A DNA stretch of 53,310 nucleotides from Acidimicrobiaceae bacterium (GTDB lineage Bacteria; Actinomycetota; Acidimicrobiia; Acidimicrobiales; RAAP-2): NCBI GenBank assembly GCA_003155915.1, contig PMFA01000006.1, positions 1 through 53,310 of the forward strand. Direction: 5' to 3'. A program made the position numbers and the translations under genes. Every line of letters starts with the position of its first letter. The first letter of the stretch is position 1. This document shows, piece after piece, positions 25,292 through 34,005 of the stretch. The notes under the pieces were generated by a model. The model saw only the letters and a list, made by a program, of their open reading frames with translations. It searched no databases and had not been told where the DNA came from.

Positions 25292-26428
25292 GTGCTGAAC
25301 GACATCGAAGCGACGTTGCAGGGCCAGCGCGTCGTGGTGGTCGGTGGTGGCGTGTTCGGTACGATGCACGCGCTCTTCGCCTTGGCGCGTGGAGCGAGCG
25401 TGGTGCACCTCGAGCGTGATCCGGTGCCGAGCGGTGCCACGGTGCGTAACTTCGGTCTCGTCTGGGTGAGTGGTCGTGCGCCCGGTCGTGAGTTACATCT
25501 GGCGCTGCGGGCCCGAGATCTCTGGGAGGACGTCGCGCGCGACGTTCCCGACGTCGGCTTTCGCGCGAACGGTTCGATCACGCTGCTCAACGACGAGCGT
25601 GAACTCGAGGTCGCCGAGCGTGCGATGGCGCGCGGAGACGCCGACGCGCGTCAGTTCGCGCTTCTCTCGCCGAGCGAGGTCTCTTCGCGCAACCCGGCGC
25701 TGCGGGGCCGGTTCATCGCCGGACTGTACTGCGGTCGTGACGCGGCCGTTGAGTCGCGTGTGGCACTCGGCGCTTTGCGGACGTTCATGGAGAACAGCCG
25801 ACGCTACGAGTACCTACCCGGACACGAACTCGTCGGCGTCGCCGAACACGCGGCCATCGATCACCGCGGCGTGCATTACGGCGGCGACCACGTCGTGCTC
25901 TGTCTGGGGGCGACGTTAAGCGGCTTCGCGGCCGAATTGTTCGAGGACGAGCCACTACGAAAAGTGCGCCTCTACATGGCCGAGACCGAGTCATTCGACG
26001 GATCGTTGACGACGTCGGTCGCCAACGGTGACTCCTTTCGTTACTACCCGGGCTTCGCCGAAATCGCGCGAGACGTGCTGGAGGATCAACCCGCGGCGAC
26101 GGCCGAATTCGCGATTCAGCTCTTGTGCCAACAGCGCCTCCACGGGGGTCTCACGATTGGCGATACGCACGAGCCTGAAGTACCGGGCCTTTTCGAGACG
26201 CTGGATCGTCCGATGGACATCATCGAGGCGGCCGCTCGACTGGTGATCGGTGACGCGATGCCTCGGATCGAACGACGCTGGAGCGGTGTGTATCACCAGT
26301 TGATCGACCCGACACCGAACGAGATCTATTTCCGCAAGCAGGTCGCGGGCGGAGTCAGTGCCATAACTGGCGCCGGAGGACGAGGGATGACCCTCGCCCC
26401 GGCCATCGCGGAGGAGAGTTTCCAATGA
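25292..26428 (+). CDS. FAD-dependent oxidoreductase of the phosphonate-associated (TIGR03364) family
   Basis: 378 residues with a DAO-type FAD domain: VVVVGGGVFGTMHALFALARG near residue 14, then VVHLERDPVPSGATVRNFGLVW, and the late RRWSGVYHQL and TGAGGRGMTLAP segments. This matches the FAD oxidoreductase family repeatedly found with 2-aminoethylphosphonate genes, whose members I recall being able to oxidise aminoethylphosphonate or its N-methyl form to phosphonoacetaldehyde. The next gene, a phosphonatase-like enzyme, overlaps by ATGA. GTG 25292 is chosen because the dinucleotide loop then falls at the usual distance; there is no clear ribosome binding site. Confidence 0.82.
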   Translation: MLNDIEATLQGQRVVVVGGGVFGTMHALFALARGASVVHLERDPVPSGATVRNFGLVWVSGRAPGRELHLALRARDLWEDVARDVPDVGFRANGSITLLNDERELEVAERAMARGDADARQFALLSPSEVSSRNPALRGRFIAGLYCGRDAAVESRVALGALRTFMENSRRYEYLPGHELVGVAEHAAIDHRGVHYGGDHVVLCLGATLSGFAAELFEDEPLRKVRLYMAETESFDGSLTTSVANGDSFRYYPGFAEIARDVLEDQPAATAEFAIQLLCQQRLHGGLTIGDTHEPEVPGLFETLDRPMDIIEAAARLVIGDAMPRIERRWSGVYHQLIDPTPNEIYFRKQVAGGVSAITGAGGRGMTLAPAIAEESFQ

Positions 26429-27096
26429 ACGACGTCGAGTTGATCTGTTTTGACATGGCCGGCACCACCGTTCTCGACAATGGCCTCGTGCTGGAGGCCT
26501 TTCGACGGACGATTGAAGACCTCGAGGTCAGTCCCGATGAGGCCGAATCGGCTGAGGCCTACGTCGTGGAGACCATGGGTCAGTCGAAGATCGAGGTCTT
26601 CACCGCTCTTTTTGGCGTTCGTGCGTCGACTGCCAACGAATCGTTCGAGAGAAATTTCGTGGAATCGGCCCAAGAACTCGGCGTGAGCGAGATTCCGGGC
26701 GCTCGTTCGACCGTCGAAACCCTGCGTGACGTGGGACTCCAGGTGGCGCTGACGACCGGCTTCTCTCCGAGTACGCGCGAAGCGCTGATCGACGTGCTCG
26801 GTTGGGGTGACCTGTTTGAGCTTCGCGTCTCACCGGCCGACGCCGGTCGGGGCCGACCGGCGCCGGACATGTTGTGGTGGTGCGCTCTGAAATCTCAGAT
26901 CACCTCGGCGAGTTCGTTGATGGTGGTCGGTGACACCGCGTCGGACATGGTGGCGGGGTTGCGCGCGGGCGCCGGGTACTGCGTGGGCGTGCTCTCGGGC
27001 ACGGACGATCAGGCTCGACTGATTGCCAACGGCGCCGACGATGTCATCGATTCAGTCGTGGACTTGCTCAGTTTTGATCTTCTGGTCACGCACTAG
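26425..27096 (+). CDS. Phosphonatase-like HAD hydrolase (PhnX-like)
   Basis: 223 residues of the HAD superfamily. Nucleophile Asp10 lies in ICFDMAGTT, where the usual second Asp is Ala as in phosphonoacetaldehyde hydrolase. Lys55 in ETMGQSKIEVF sits in the MGxxK motif of the cap domain that forms the Schiff base in PhnX. The remaining motifs are TGFSPS and the VVGDTASDM acidic loop. The predicted reaction is phosphonoacetaldehyde to acetaldehyde and phosphate. Its ATG overlaps the stop of the FAD oxidoreductase that would supply this substrate, so the two look like a compact two-step route. Confidence 0.85.
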   Translation: MNDVELICFDMAGTTVLDNGLVLEAFRRTIEDLEVSPDEAESAEAYVVETMGQSKIEVFTALFGVRASTANESFERNFVESAQELGVSEIPGARSTVETLRDVGLQVALTTGFSPSTREALIDVLGWGDLFELRVSPADAGRGRPAPDMLWWCALKSQITSASSLMVVGDTASDMVAGLRAGAGYCVGVLSGTDDQARLIANGADDVIDSVVDLLSFDLLVTH

Positions 27097-27109
27097 TCAC
27101 GTACGTGAC
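27096..27109. repeat. 14-bp perfect palindrome between convergent genes
   Basis: GTCACGTACGTGAC is fully self-complementary. It overlaps the last base of the phosphonatase-like gene's TAG and lies 20 bp before the stop of the convergent zinc-ribbon gene. With no unpaired loop and no T-run, it looks more like a dimeric protein-binding site than a terminator. Function unknown. Confidence 0.4.
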
Positions 27110-27129
27110 GCGTGCAATGTTGTTTCGAA

Positions 27130-27336
27130 TCACTGTCCGGTGTCGAACAGTTCAATGTGGTGACAGTTAGGACATCGGTAGGCGTTGACGACCCAGTTCT
27201 TCTCCTGCATCTCGGCCAGTTGGCCCAGAAAGAACTTGGCCGTCGCCCCTGAACCGCCCGTCACCAGCGTTTCATGACCCAATGGCACCATCTCGCTCTG
27301 ACAGCGCAGGCATTTCATTCCTGGGGCGTCACTCAT
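27130..27336 (-). CDS. Small zinc-ribbon protein
   Basis: 68 residues with two CxxC pairs: MKCLRCQSEM near the N-terminus and YRCPNCHHIELF near the C-terminus, an arrangement that would bind one zinc. The middle is short and moderately hydrophobic (VTGGSGATAKFFLGQLAEM). ATG 27336 has GGAGG 9 nt upstream, which is why it is preferred to the open frame reaching 27414. It is divergent from the phosphonate-type binding protein gene, with a 152-bp shared control region. The function is unknown; its place inside the phosphonate cluster may be incidental. Confidence 0.7.
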   Translation of the reverse strand: MSDAPGMKCLRCQSEMVPLGHETLVTGGSGATAKFFLGQLAEMQEKNWVVNAYRCPNCHHIELFDTGQ

Positions 27337-27488
27337 ATTTGACCATCCTCCGTTGCGTGGAAACGTTCGCGAAGAATCCGTGCAGTCGTCACATTTGTTG
27401 CTCCGACGCGTCACACTCGGCTAACCCTCGCAACTTACTCTCGTCGCGAGTCACCAACGCGGTGCACTCACCTTTAGGAGGACGACGA

Positions 27489-28622
27489 GTGTCGACAAAG
27501 AAAATGAAGGTGGCGGTCGCCGCTGGACTCGTGAGCACCATGCTGGCCGGTGTCTCTCTAGTGAGCGGTGGCGCGAACGCAGCCACCAAGAAGGTGAATT
27601 GGGCGACCGTGACGTCGGCCCAGGCAGGCGGAGGAATGACCGCGTTGGTCAAGGCCGCGAAGAAGGAAGGCCACGTCAACGTCATTACGATCCCGCTCGC
27701 GGGCTGGGCGAACTACGGCCTCATCATGAAGGACTTCACCGCGAAGTACGGCATCCACATCAACGACGCCAACCCGAACGGATCGAGTGCGCAAGAGATC
27801 ACGGCGATCCAACAGGACAAGGGTCGCGCGGACGCGCCGGACGTCGTCGACGTCGGCACGAGCTACGCCACCGAGAACATGGGCCTGTGGGCTCCCTACA
27901 AGGTCGCGACCTGGAGTCTGATTCCCGCGGCCTCGAAGGACCCGAACGGACGTTGGTTCGATGACTACGGCGGCTACGTCGCGATCGGTTGTGACACGAA
28001 GATCGTGACGACCTGCCCGACGTCCTTCGCGGACCTGACGAACCCGGCCTACAAGAACGAGGTCGCGATCAACAATGACCCGACGTCAGCCTCGGCCGCG
28101 TTCTACGCGGTGTGGGCGGCCTCGATTGCCAACGGCGGCTCGTACAGCGACATCCAGCCGGGCATCACGTTCTTCGCCAACCTGAACAAGATCGGTAACT
28201 TCGTGCCCGGTGGCACGGCGGCGACCGCCGCAGCGGGCACCACACCGATCCTGATCTGGTGGGACTACTTGCAGAACGGTGTCGCCTCGAGCGTCCCGGG
28301 CTGGAAGTCAGTTATCCCTTCGGACGGGACGATCGCGGCGTACTACACCCAGGCGATCACCAAGGATGCGCCGGACCCAGCGGCGGCTCGCCTCTGGGAG
28401 GAGTTCTTGTACTCGTCCCTCGGACAGAACCTGTTCCTCCAGGGTTACGCCCGTCCCATTGAACTGCCCGGCATGATCGCTAACAAGACGGTCAACCAGG
28501 GATTCTTGGCGAAGTTGCCCGCGGCCCCCAAGGGCGCGGTGACGTTCCCAACCATGACCCAGGTCAACACCGCGAAGGCCACGATCGCTTCTAACTGGGC
28601 TTCGGCCATCAGCGGTAGTTAA
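27489..28622 (+). CDS. ABC transporter substrate-binding protein, Fe/polyamine/2-aminoethylphosphonate type
   Basis: 377 residues. The GTG start is preceded by AGGAGG with 7-nt spacing. A signal peptide (KKMKVAVAAGLVSTMLAGVSLVSGGANAA) gives way to a type-II periplasmic binding fold with HVNVITIPLAGWANYG near the first strand, PDVVDVGTSYA, and IWWDYLQNGVAS. This is the family that binds Fe(III), spermidine or 2-aminoethylphosphonate. Placement between phosphonate enzymes and a PhnZ-like oxygenase argues for a phosphonate ligand. An 18-bp inverted repeat follows within 30 bp of the stop, which could raise binding-protein mRNA relative to the permeases. Confidence 0.85.
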   Translation: MSTKKMKVAVAAGLVSTMLAGVSLVSGGANAATKKVNWATVTSAQAGGGMTALVKAAKKEGHVNVITIPLAGWANYGLIMKDFTAKYGIHINDANPNGSSAQEITAIQQDKGRADAPDVVDVGTSYATENMGLWAPYKVATWSLIPAASKDPNGRWFDDYGGYVAIGCDTKIVTTCPTSFADLTNPAYKNEVAINNDPTSASAAFYAVWAASIANGGSYSDIQPGITFFANLNKIGNFVPGGTAATAAAGTTPILIWWDYLQNGVASSVPGWKSVIPSDGTIAAYYTQAITKDAPDPAAARLWEEFLYSSLGQNLFLQGYARPIELPGMIANKTVNQGFLAKLPAAPKGAVTFPTMTQVNTAKATIASNWASAISGS

Positions 28623-28642
28623 CCAAGTCGTACGTCATAACC

Positions 28643-29596
28643 ATGTCTGATCTCATCACTGACACCAGTCCTTCCCCTTCTGGTGTCAGTGATGAGAACG
28701 GCAGTAAGAAGTCACGAGCGGGTGCACTGCTTCGGTTTGGCCGAACTGGCGCACCCGTTCTTCCGTTTCTCGCGTACGTCTCACTGGGGCTGCTGTTGCC
28801 GACGATCGCCATCATCAACCTGGCGTTCCGCTCTAACGCCGGCAAGTTGACGTTGGCCAATATGAAAGTGATCCTCTGCACCTCGAACAATCAGGCGTGT
28901 CTCCAATACCGAGCAGGGTTCGAGAACAGTTTGAAGTTGGCGCTCGTCACCTCGATTGTGCCGGGCATCCTAGGAACATTTGTCGCCTACGCCATTGCGA
29001 CGTCCAAGCACGAACTCTTCAAACGCCTCACCGCAGCGTGTTCCGGTGTCCTCGCCCAGTTTGGCGGAGTCAACTTGGCATTCATGTTCATCGCGGCCTT
29101 CAGCGCTGTGGGAGGCGTAGCGACCCACTGGTTGGCCGACATCGGGCTCAATCCTTGGAATCACGGTTTCAACCTCTACAAGTTCTGGGGCGTGGCCTTC
29201 GTCTACATGTACTTCCAGCTCCCCCTCATGATCTTGATCATCACGCCCGCCTTCGCCGGGCTCAAGGAGTCGTGGCGTGAGGCGGCCGAGGGTCTCGGCG
29301 CGTCAACATGGCGCTACTGGCGACACGTCGGGCTGCCGGTGCTGGCGCCGGCCGTACTCGGCAGCATGCTGTTGCTCTTCGGCAGTGGTTTCTCCGCCTA
29401 CGCCACCGCCGAAGCGCTCACCGCCGGCACGATCGCCATTACGCCCATCCAGATCGGCGCCATCCTCAACGGCAACGTGCTCTCCGGCGAAGCAAATCTC
29501 GGCTACGCCCTGGGCTTCGCGATGATCGTGATCTTGCTGATCTCGGTCATCGGATACGCACTACTTCGTCGAAGGACGTCGCGATGGCTTCGCTAG
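28643..29596 (+). CDS. ABC transporter permease, phosphonate/polyamine type (first)
   Basis: 317 residues with six predicted membrane helices beginning at VLPFLAYVSLGLLLPTIAI. The coupling loop EAAEGLGASTWRYWRHVGLPVLAP (EAA motif) lies near residue 215. The first 25 residues are polar and are encoded by a perfect inverted repeat; no later in-frame ATG or GTG offers a good alternative start and no strong ribosome binding site precedes ATG 28643. The stop lies 13 bp inside the second permease gene. It forms the import channel with that protein. Confidence 0.87.
   Translation: MSDLITDTSPSPSGVSDENGSKKSRAGALLRFGRTGAPVLPFLAYVSLGLLLPTIAIINLAFRSNAGKLTLANMKVILCTSNNQACLQYRAGFENSLKLALVTSIVPGILGTFVAYAIATSKHELFKRLTAACSGVLAQFGGVNLAFMFIAAFSAVGGVATHWLADIGLNPWNHGFNLYKFWGVAFVYMYFQLPLMILIITPAFAGLKESWREAAEGLGASTWRYWRHVGLPVLAPAVLGSMLLLFGSGFSAYATAEALTAGTIAITPIQIGAILNGNVLSGEANLGYALGFAMIVILLISVIGYALLRRRTSRWLR
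28651..28697 (+). repeat. Perfect 18-bp inverted repeat at the binding-protein/permease junction
   Basis: The left arm at 28651-28668 starts TCTCATCACTG and the right arm at 28680-28697 is its exact complement, separated by an 11-nt pyrimidine-rich loop (TCCTTCCCCTT). It lies 29 bp after the binding-protein stop and inside the first codons of the permease. No T-run follows, so it is more like an mRNA-stabilising or translation-limiting stem than a simple terminator. Confidence 0.8.
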
Positions 29597-30426
29597 AACT
29601 CGGACAGGCCATCCAGGGCGAGGCGCTCATGGACTCCTACTCCCGGGGTAACCCCTCGGCCCGCCGGATCAAACGCGTCCGCTGGGGACGCGGCACCGCA
29701 CTGTTTCTCGCGGCCCTCTACTTCATCGTCCCCTTCTACGCCGCAATGCAGTTTTGTCTACAGGACGTCAACGGACACTTCACCCTTCAAACATTTACGC
29801 AAATCGCGCAAGCGCCCGGTTTCTACTCGGCTCTCTGGCTCTCGACGCAGTTGGCGGTCGCGACGATGGCGATCGTACTGATCCTCATGGTGCCGACGAT
29901 GATCTACGTGCACCTTCGGATGCCTCGCTTTCGCCGAGTGATGGAAGTCATCACCATTCTGCCGATTGTCATTCCTCCAATCGTCCTGATCGTCGGCGTC
30001 GACGGCGTGACACCGCTGTGGCTGAAGTCCTCGCAATGGCTGCTCGCGCTGATCTACGTGGTGCTCGCAATGCCCTACGTCTACCGCTCGCTGGACGCGG
30101 GACTCGGCGCGATCGACCTTAAGACGCTCGTAGAGGCGGCTCGCTCGCTCGGCTCTGGTTGGGTCTCGATAATCTGGCGCGTCCTCATCCCCAATCTGCG
30201 CAGCGCTCTACTCTCAGCGTCGGTACTGACCCTTGCTTTGGTTTTCGGCGAGTTCACAATCGCCAGTTTGGATGGGTGGACCACGATTCCGGTGTGGATC
30301 TATCTCACCCCAACCACGAATCCACGCATCAACACGCTCGTGGCGATGATGGCGCTACTCGGCACCGCTCTCGTGCTCATGCTGATCGTGTCGTTCGACC
30401 GCAAGTCTCACTTGAGGAGGAGTTGA
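29584..30426 (+). CDS. ABC transporter permease, phosphonate/polyamine type (second)
   Basis: 280 residues. ATG 29584 has GAAGGA 7 nt upstream and lies within the end of the first permease; the frame is open further back to 29308 only as a shadow. Six membrane helices start at TALFLAALYFIVPFYAAM; the EAA coupling loop is VEAARSLGSGWVSIIWRVLIPN near residue 185. The stop TGA shares a base with the ATPase ATG. It would be the PotC-like partner of the first permease. Confidence 0.87.
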   Translation: MASLELGQAIQGEALMDSYSRGNPSARRIKRVRWGRGTALFLAALYFIVPFYAAMQFCLQDVNGHFTLQTFTQIAQAPGFYSALWLSTQLAVATMAIVLILMVPTMIYVHLRMPRFRRVMEVITILPIVIPPIVLIVGVDGVTPLWLKSSQWLLALIYVVLAMPYVYRSLDAGLGAIDLKTLVEAARSLGSGWVSIIWRVLIPNLRSALLSASVLTLALVFGEFTIASLDGWTTIPVWIYLTPTTNPRINTLVAMMALLGTALVLMLIVSFDRKSHLRRS

Positions 30427-31529
30427 TGTTGATGGATACCCAGACCATACGGTCTACGATGACCGACGTGTCGCCACGTAAGACCGGTGCGCCGGTCGTC
30501 CTCGAGAACCTCACCCGACAGTTCGGCACGGCCAAAGCGCTCGACGGATTCACGCTCAACATCGCGCCGGGAGAGTTCGTAGCGTTGCTGGGCCCATCCG
30601 GATGTGGCAAGACGACGGCTTTGCGAGTACTGGCGGGATTCGAGCGACCCGATATCGGAAGGGTCACGGTTGACGGTCATGACGTGGTGCACGTGCCGGC
30701 TCAGAAGCGCGACATGGGGATGGTCTTCCAGAGTTACTCACTGTTTCCGAACATGAGCGCCCGCGACAACGTGGCCTTCGGACTCCAGCTTCGTCATCAG
30801 CGAAGTGCGCCACGACGAGCGCGCGCCGATGAACTCTTGGATCTCGTCGGGCTCTCCGAGCACACGACGAAGTACCCGCACCAACTCTCCGGAGGTCAAC
30901 AACAGCGCGTGGCCTTGGCTCGAGCACTAGCCATTGAGCCGCGCGTCCTGTTATTGGACGAGCCACTCTCCGCCCTTGACGCCAAGGTACGCGCCGAACT
31001 GCGCGATCAGATACGAGCGCTTCAGCAGCGCCTCATGATCACGACCGTCTTCGTCACCCACGACCAAGAGGAAGCGCTCTCGATGGCCGACCGTGTATGC
31101 GTGATGTCACGCGGGCGCGCCGAACAGATCGCGACGCCGGCCGAGTTGTACTCCAAGCCCTCGACTGAGTTCGTCGCGCAGTTCGTCGGGATCTCGAGCC
31201 GCGTCGCGGTCGAGCGCAACGGTGACTCGGTGGGACTGTTCGGACGCGAAGTAAAGATTCGCGGTGACGTGCCCCAAGGCACCGAATCCCTCGACGCGCT
31301 CCTTCGACCCGAAGACGTCGACGTCATCGTCGCACCAACCGGACTCGGCATCATCACGCACAAGAGCTTCCTCGGCGCGACGACCCGTCTGGAGGTCGGG
31401 ATCGCAGGAGCGTCGGTGAAGGCCGACATCCTCAGTAGTGGCGCCGACGTCTTCGAACTGGGTACGCGTGTGGATCTCGTCGCGAACGCGCGCGACGTCC
31501 TCGTCACCGCGTCTCGGCCAACGATCTGA
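30426..31529 (+). CDS. ABC transporter ATP-binding protein, phosphonate/polyamine type
   Basis: 367 residues. Walker A GPSGCGKTT, Q-loop MVFQSYSLFPNM, signature [15 protein letters not shown], Walker B VLLLDEPLSALD and switch His in VTHDQEEAL are intact, and a C-terminal TOBE-like domain (residues about 250-365, containing LRPEDVDV) matches PotA/FbpC-type importers. ATG 30426 follows GAGGAGG; a second ATG six bases later is possible. The 3' end overlaps the convergent phnZ-like gene by 26 bp, so the two transcripts are antisense to each other there. Confidence 0.9.
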   Translation: MLMDTQTIRSTMTDVSPRKTGAPVVLENLTRQFGTAKALDGFTLNIAPGEFVALLGPSGCGKTTALRVLAGFERPDIGRVTVDGHDVVHVPAQKRDMGMVFQSYSLFPNMSARDNVAFGLQLRHQRSAPRRARADELLDLVGLSEHTTKYPHQLSGGQQQRVALARALAIEPRVLLLDEPLSALDAKVRAELRDQIRALQQRLMITTVFVTHDQEEALSMADRVCVMSRGRAEQIATPAELYSKPSTEFVAQFVGISSRVAVERNGDSVGLFGREVKIRGDVPQGTESLDALLRPEDVDVIVAPTGLGIITHKSFLGATTRLEVGIAGASVKADILSSGADVFELGTRVDLVANARDVLVTASRPTI

Positions 31530-32073
31530 CCAGAGAATCCCAGTCGCGCAACGCGCCGACGTTCAGTCCTTCGACCTTGCCAATGTCGTCCCAAGTGCGA
31601 AGGGCCAGTGCGTCATCGAAGCCCGGATGTTGTTCGAACCGCCGACACTCGATTTCACTCAAGAGTCCGCCTTGCGCGATAAGCGTCGCTTGGGACGCGA
31701 TCGAAAGCCGGTCGTGATACTCCGGCTCTCGCGTGCAGCGCCAGCGCTTCGCCGTGACGTGCAGCGCGACCGGCTGGGCAACACACGCTCCGAACAGTGG
31801 CGCGAGGATGCGCGCGCCACGGGCCTCGTGATCGTCGTCGTCACTCGCGAGATCGAAGTTCGAATCACTTTGGACGTCAGTCGCGAGATGACCGACGTCG
31901 TGAAAGAGCGCCGCGACGATCATCGCGTCGGTGGCGCCCGCCTCACGAGCCAACGCGGCGCACTGCAGCGCGTGCTCGTTCTGGGTGATGGACTCGCCGT
32001 AGGACTGGTCGCCGAGCGATTCGTAGAGGTCGAAGAGTTCGTCGACGGACGTGGGGTCGCTCACGTCGTTCAT
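31504..32073 (-). CDS. PhnZ-like HD-domain oxygenase (phosphonate-associated HD protein)
   Basis: 189 residues from ATG 32073. Candidate iron and substrate ligands sit almost exactly where I recall them in the mixed-valent diiron oxygenase PhnZ: Tyr25 and Glu27 in SYGESITQNEH, His34, His58-Asp59 and His62 in FHDVGHL, His82, His105, Lys109 and Asp162. PhnZ cleaves the C-P bond of (R)-2-amino-1-hydroxyethylphosphonate to glycine and phosphate; TmpB is a close relative for the trimethylated compound. No PhnY-type hydroxylase gene is in the window. The open frame extends to 32136, but family length favours the inner ATG. The gene lies convergent to the transporter ATPase and 87 bp downstream of the histidine kinase. 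Confidence 0.83.
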   Translation of the reverse strand: MNDVSDPTSVDELFDLYESLGDQSYGESITQNEHALQCAALAREAGATDAMIVAALFHDVGHLATDVQSDSNFDLASDDDDHEARGARILAPLFGACVAQPVALHVTAKRWRCTREPEYHDRLSIASQATLIAQGGLLSEIECRRFEQHPGFDDALALRTWDDIGKVEGLNVGALRDWDSLVRSLAETR

Positions 32074-32160
32074 CGTAGAAGGGGTCGGTAACGCCACGGT
32101 GAGCGAGAGTGGGATTGACGCGAGCGAGCGCGTCACCGTCCGGTCACGTCCTCAGGCCAA

Positions 32161-34005
32161 TCAGGAACCTTTGAAAACTGGCAGTTGGATCGTGAAGATC
32201 GAGCCCTTGCCCGGGGTGCTGTCGAAGGTCAACGTACCGCCCATGGCTTCGGTGAGGTTCTTGGACAGCGCGAGACCCAGACCGGTTCCTTCAATTCCGG
32301 TCGACTCGGCGTTCAATCGGTCGAAGGGTATGAAGAGTCGCTCGACCATCTCGGGACTTATGCCGAGTCCGGTATCGGCGACCGAAAGGCGGACGATGTC
32401 TTCGCTGGCCTCCGTGCTCACGATCACTCGACCTTTCGGACGGTTGTATTTAATGGCGTTGGAGAGAAAATTCAACAAAACCTGTCGAAGGCGCTGCTGG
32501 TCGGCTCGAACCGATACATCGGTGATGTCACCGACTTCTATGCCGATGCCACGCTCGCTCGCCTGCAGTGTGATGATGCCCACGCAGTCTTGCACGAGCT
32601 CATCGAGTGACACCGCTCCCAGAGTCACGATGACTCGTCCGGACTCGATGCGCGAGATATCGAGGATCTCATTGATCAAATTCAAAAGATGTTGTCCCGA
32701 GTTGTGGATGTGGCCGAGCATTCGCAGGACATCGGGATCGCTGGACTCCATCTGCAGCAGCTGGGAGAACCCGATCACCGAGTTGAGCGGCGTCCGGAGT
32801 TCGTGGCTCATGCGTGACATGAACTCACTTTTCGCGGCGTCGTGTCGCTCGGCCTCGGAGCGGGCGATCTCCAAGGCGCTCTCCAGCGCCACGGATTCAG
32901 AGATGTCCCGGGTGATCACGACCGCGGCGACCGGGGGATCTCCGTTATTGTCGAGCGCTCGGCCCCTCGACTCGACCGTGATCCAGTGGCCGTCATCGTG
33001 TAACACGCGAAAGCGGGCCGTCGAGGCCTGACCTTCGTCAAAGATCTTCCGGATGCTGGCCAGGACGACGGCTTGGTCGTTGTAGTGCACGAATTGAAGA
33101 ACCGAGCGACCGCGTCGGTTCTCGTTAGGAGTGCCGAGCATTGATTCGCTCGCCGGACTGACTTCGAGAATCGTGGCGTCACGATCGATGACGGTGATCG
33201 CGTCGACGGCCGTGTCGATGATTGCGCGCATCTTCGCGAGGTTCTCGGCGAGCGCGGCTTGGGTCTGGGCCGCCGCAGTGATGTCGCGCGTGATGAAGAC
33301 GGCCCGCGTCGGCGGGCCATCAGGATCGCGCAGCGCGCGTCCGCGCGTCTCGAGTGTGATCTCGTGGCCGTCGGCGTGACGGGCGCGAAAGCTGACCGTC
33401 GTCACTTCGTCGATCTCGAAGGTTTTGCGCAGCGCCGCCTCGACGACGGGTCGGTCCTCGGGGTCGATGATGTTGAGTCCGGTGTGTCCTCGTCGGGCCA
33501 TTTCCGGATAGCCGTACATTCGTTCACTCTCGGGACTGGACTCGACGATGTTGAGGTCTCGGTCGATGATGACAATCGAGTCGGCGGCGGCCTCGAACAT
33601 CGCTTCGGCGACGGCCGTGCTCTGACTCAATTGGGAGCGCATCTCTTGGTGGTCCGTGACGTCCTGACCGGTCGCGCAGATCCAACCGTCCTTGCGGAGC
33701 GAGCTCCACGAGATCGTTCGGTAGGTGCCGTCGCGACAGCGTTGCCGATTGACGAAACCTCGGCGCGTCTCCTCCGGCCCCCGGATCACGATTCGAAACT
33801 CGTCCTCGGTCGCCTGGACGTCATCGGGGTGAACGAAGTTCGCGAACGGCACGCTCCGCAGTTCGTCGAAGTCCCAACCCAGCATGTCGTGCCACGCCGG
33901 ATTCACCTGAATCAGTTCGCCATCTTTTCCAAATACCGAAAGGAGATCGGGGGAAAAGTAGAAGAATTCACCAATGTCGGGGATCTTCGACCCGTCGTCC
34001 TTCAC
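32161..34005 (-). CDS. Cytoplasmic PAS-domain sensor histidine kinase
   Basis: 614 residues with no membrane helix. Three PAS domains can be marked off at about residues 10-120, 130-255 and 260-380, each with its own PAC-like end; the second and third are similar in sequence (VIIDRDLNIVESSPES and VIDRDATILEVSPASES), suggesting duplication. Next comes the dimerisation domain with phospho-acceptor His401 in SRMSHELRTPLN, then a HATPase with NAIKYN, DTGLGIS and GTGLGLALS. No response regulator is adjacent, so it is an orphan. Being upstream of the phnZ-like gene on the same strand, it could share its transcript. The PAS ligand is unknown. Confidence 0.92.
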   Translation of the reverse strand: MKDDGSKIPDIGEFFYFSPDLLSVFGKDGELIQVNPAWHDMLGWDFDELRSVPFANFVHPDDVQATEDEFRIVIRGPEETRRGFVNRQRCRDGTYRTISWSSLRKDGWICATGQDVTDHQEMRSQLSQSTAVAEAMFEAAADSIVIIDRDLNIVESSPESERMYGYPEMARRGHTGLNIIDPEDRPVVEAALRKTFEIDEVTTVSFRARHADGHEITLETRGRALRDPDGPPTRAVFITRDITAAAQTQAALAENLAKMRAIIDTAVDAITVIDRDATILEVSPASESMLGTPNENRRGRSVLQFVHYNDQAVVLASIRKIFDEGQASTARFRVLHDDGHWITVESRGRALDNNGDPPVAAVVITRDISESVALESALEIARSEAERHDAAKSEFMSRMSHELRTPLNSVIGFSQLLQMESSDPDVLRMLGHIHNSGQHLLNLINEILDISRIESGRVIVTLGAVSLDELVQDCVGIITLQASERGIGIEVGDITDVSVRADQQRLRQVLLNFLSNAIKYNRPKGRVIVSTEASEDIVRLSVADTGLGISPEMVERLFIPFDRLNAESTGIEGTGLGLALSKNLTEAMGGTLTFDSTPGKGSIFTIQLPVFKGS

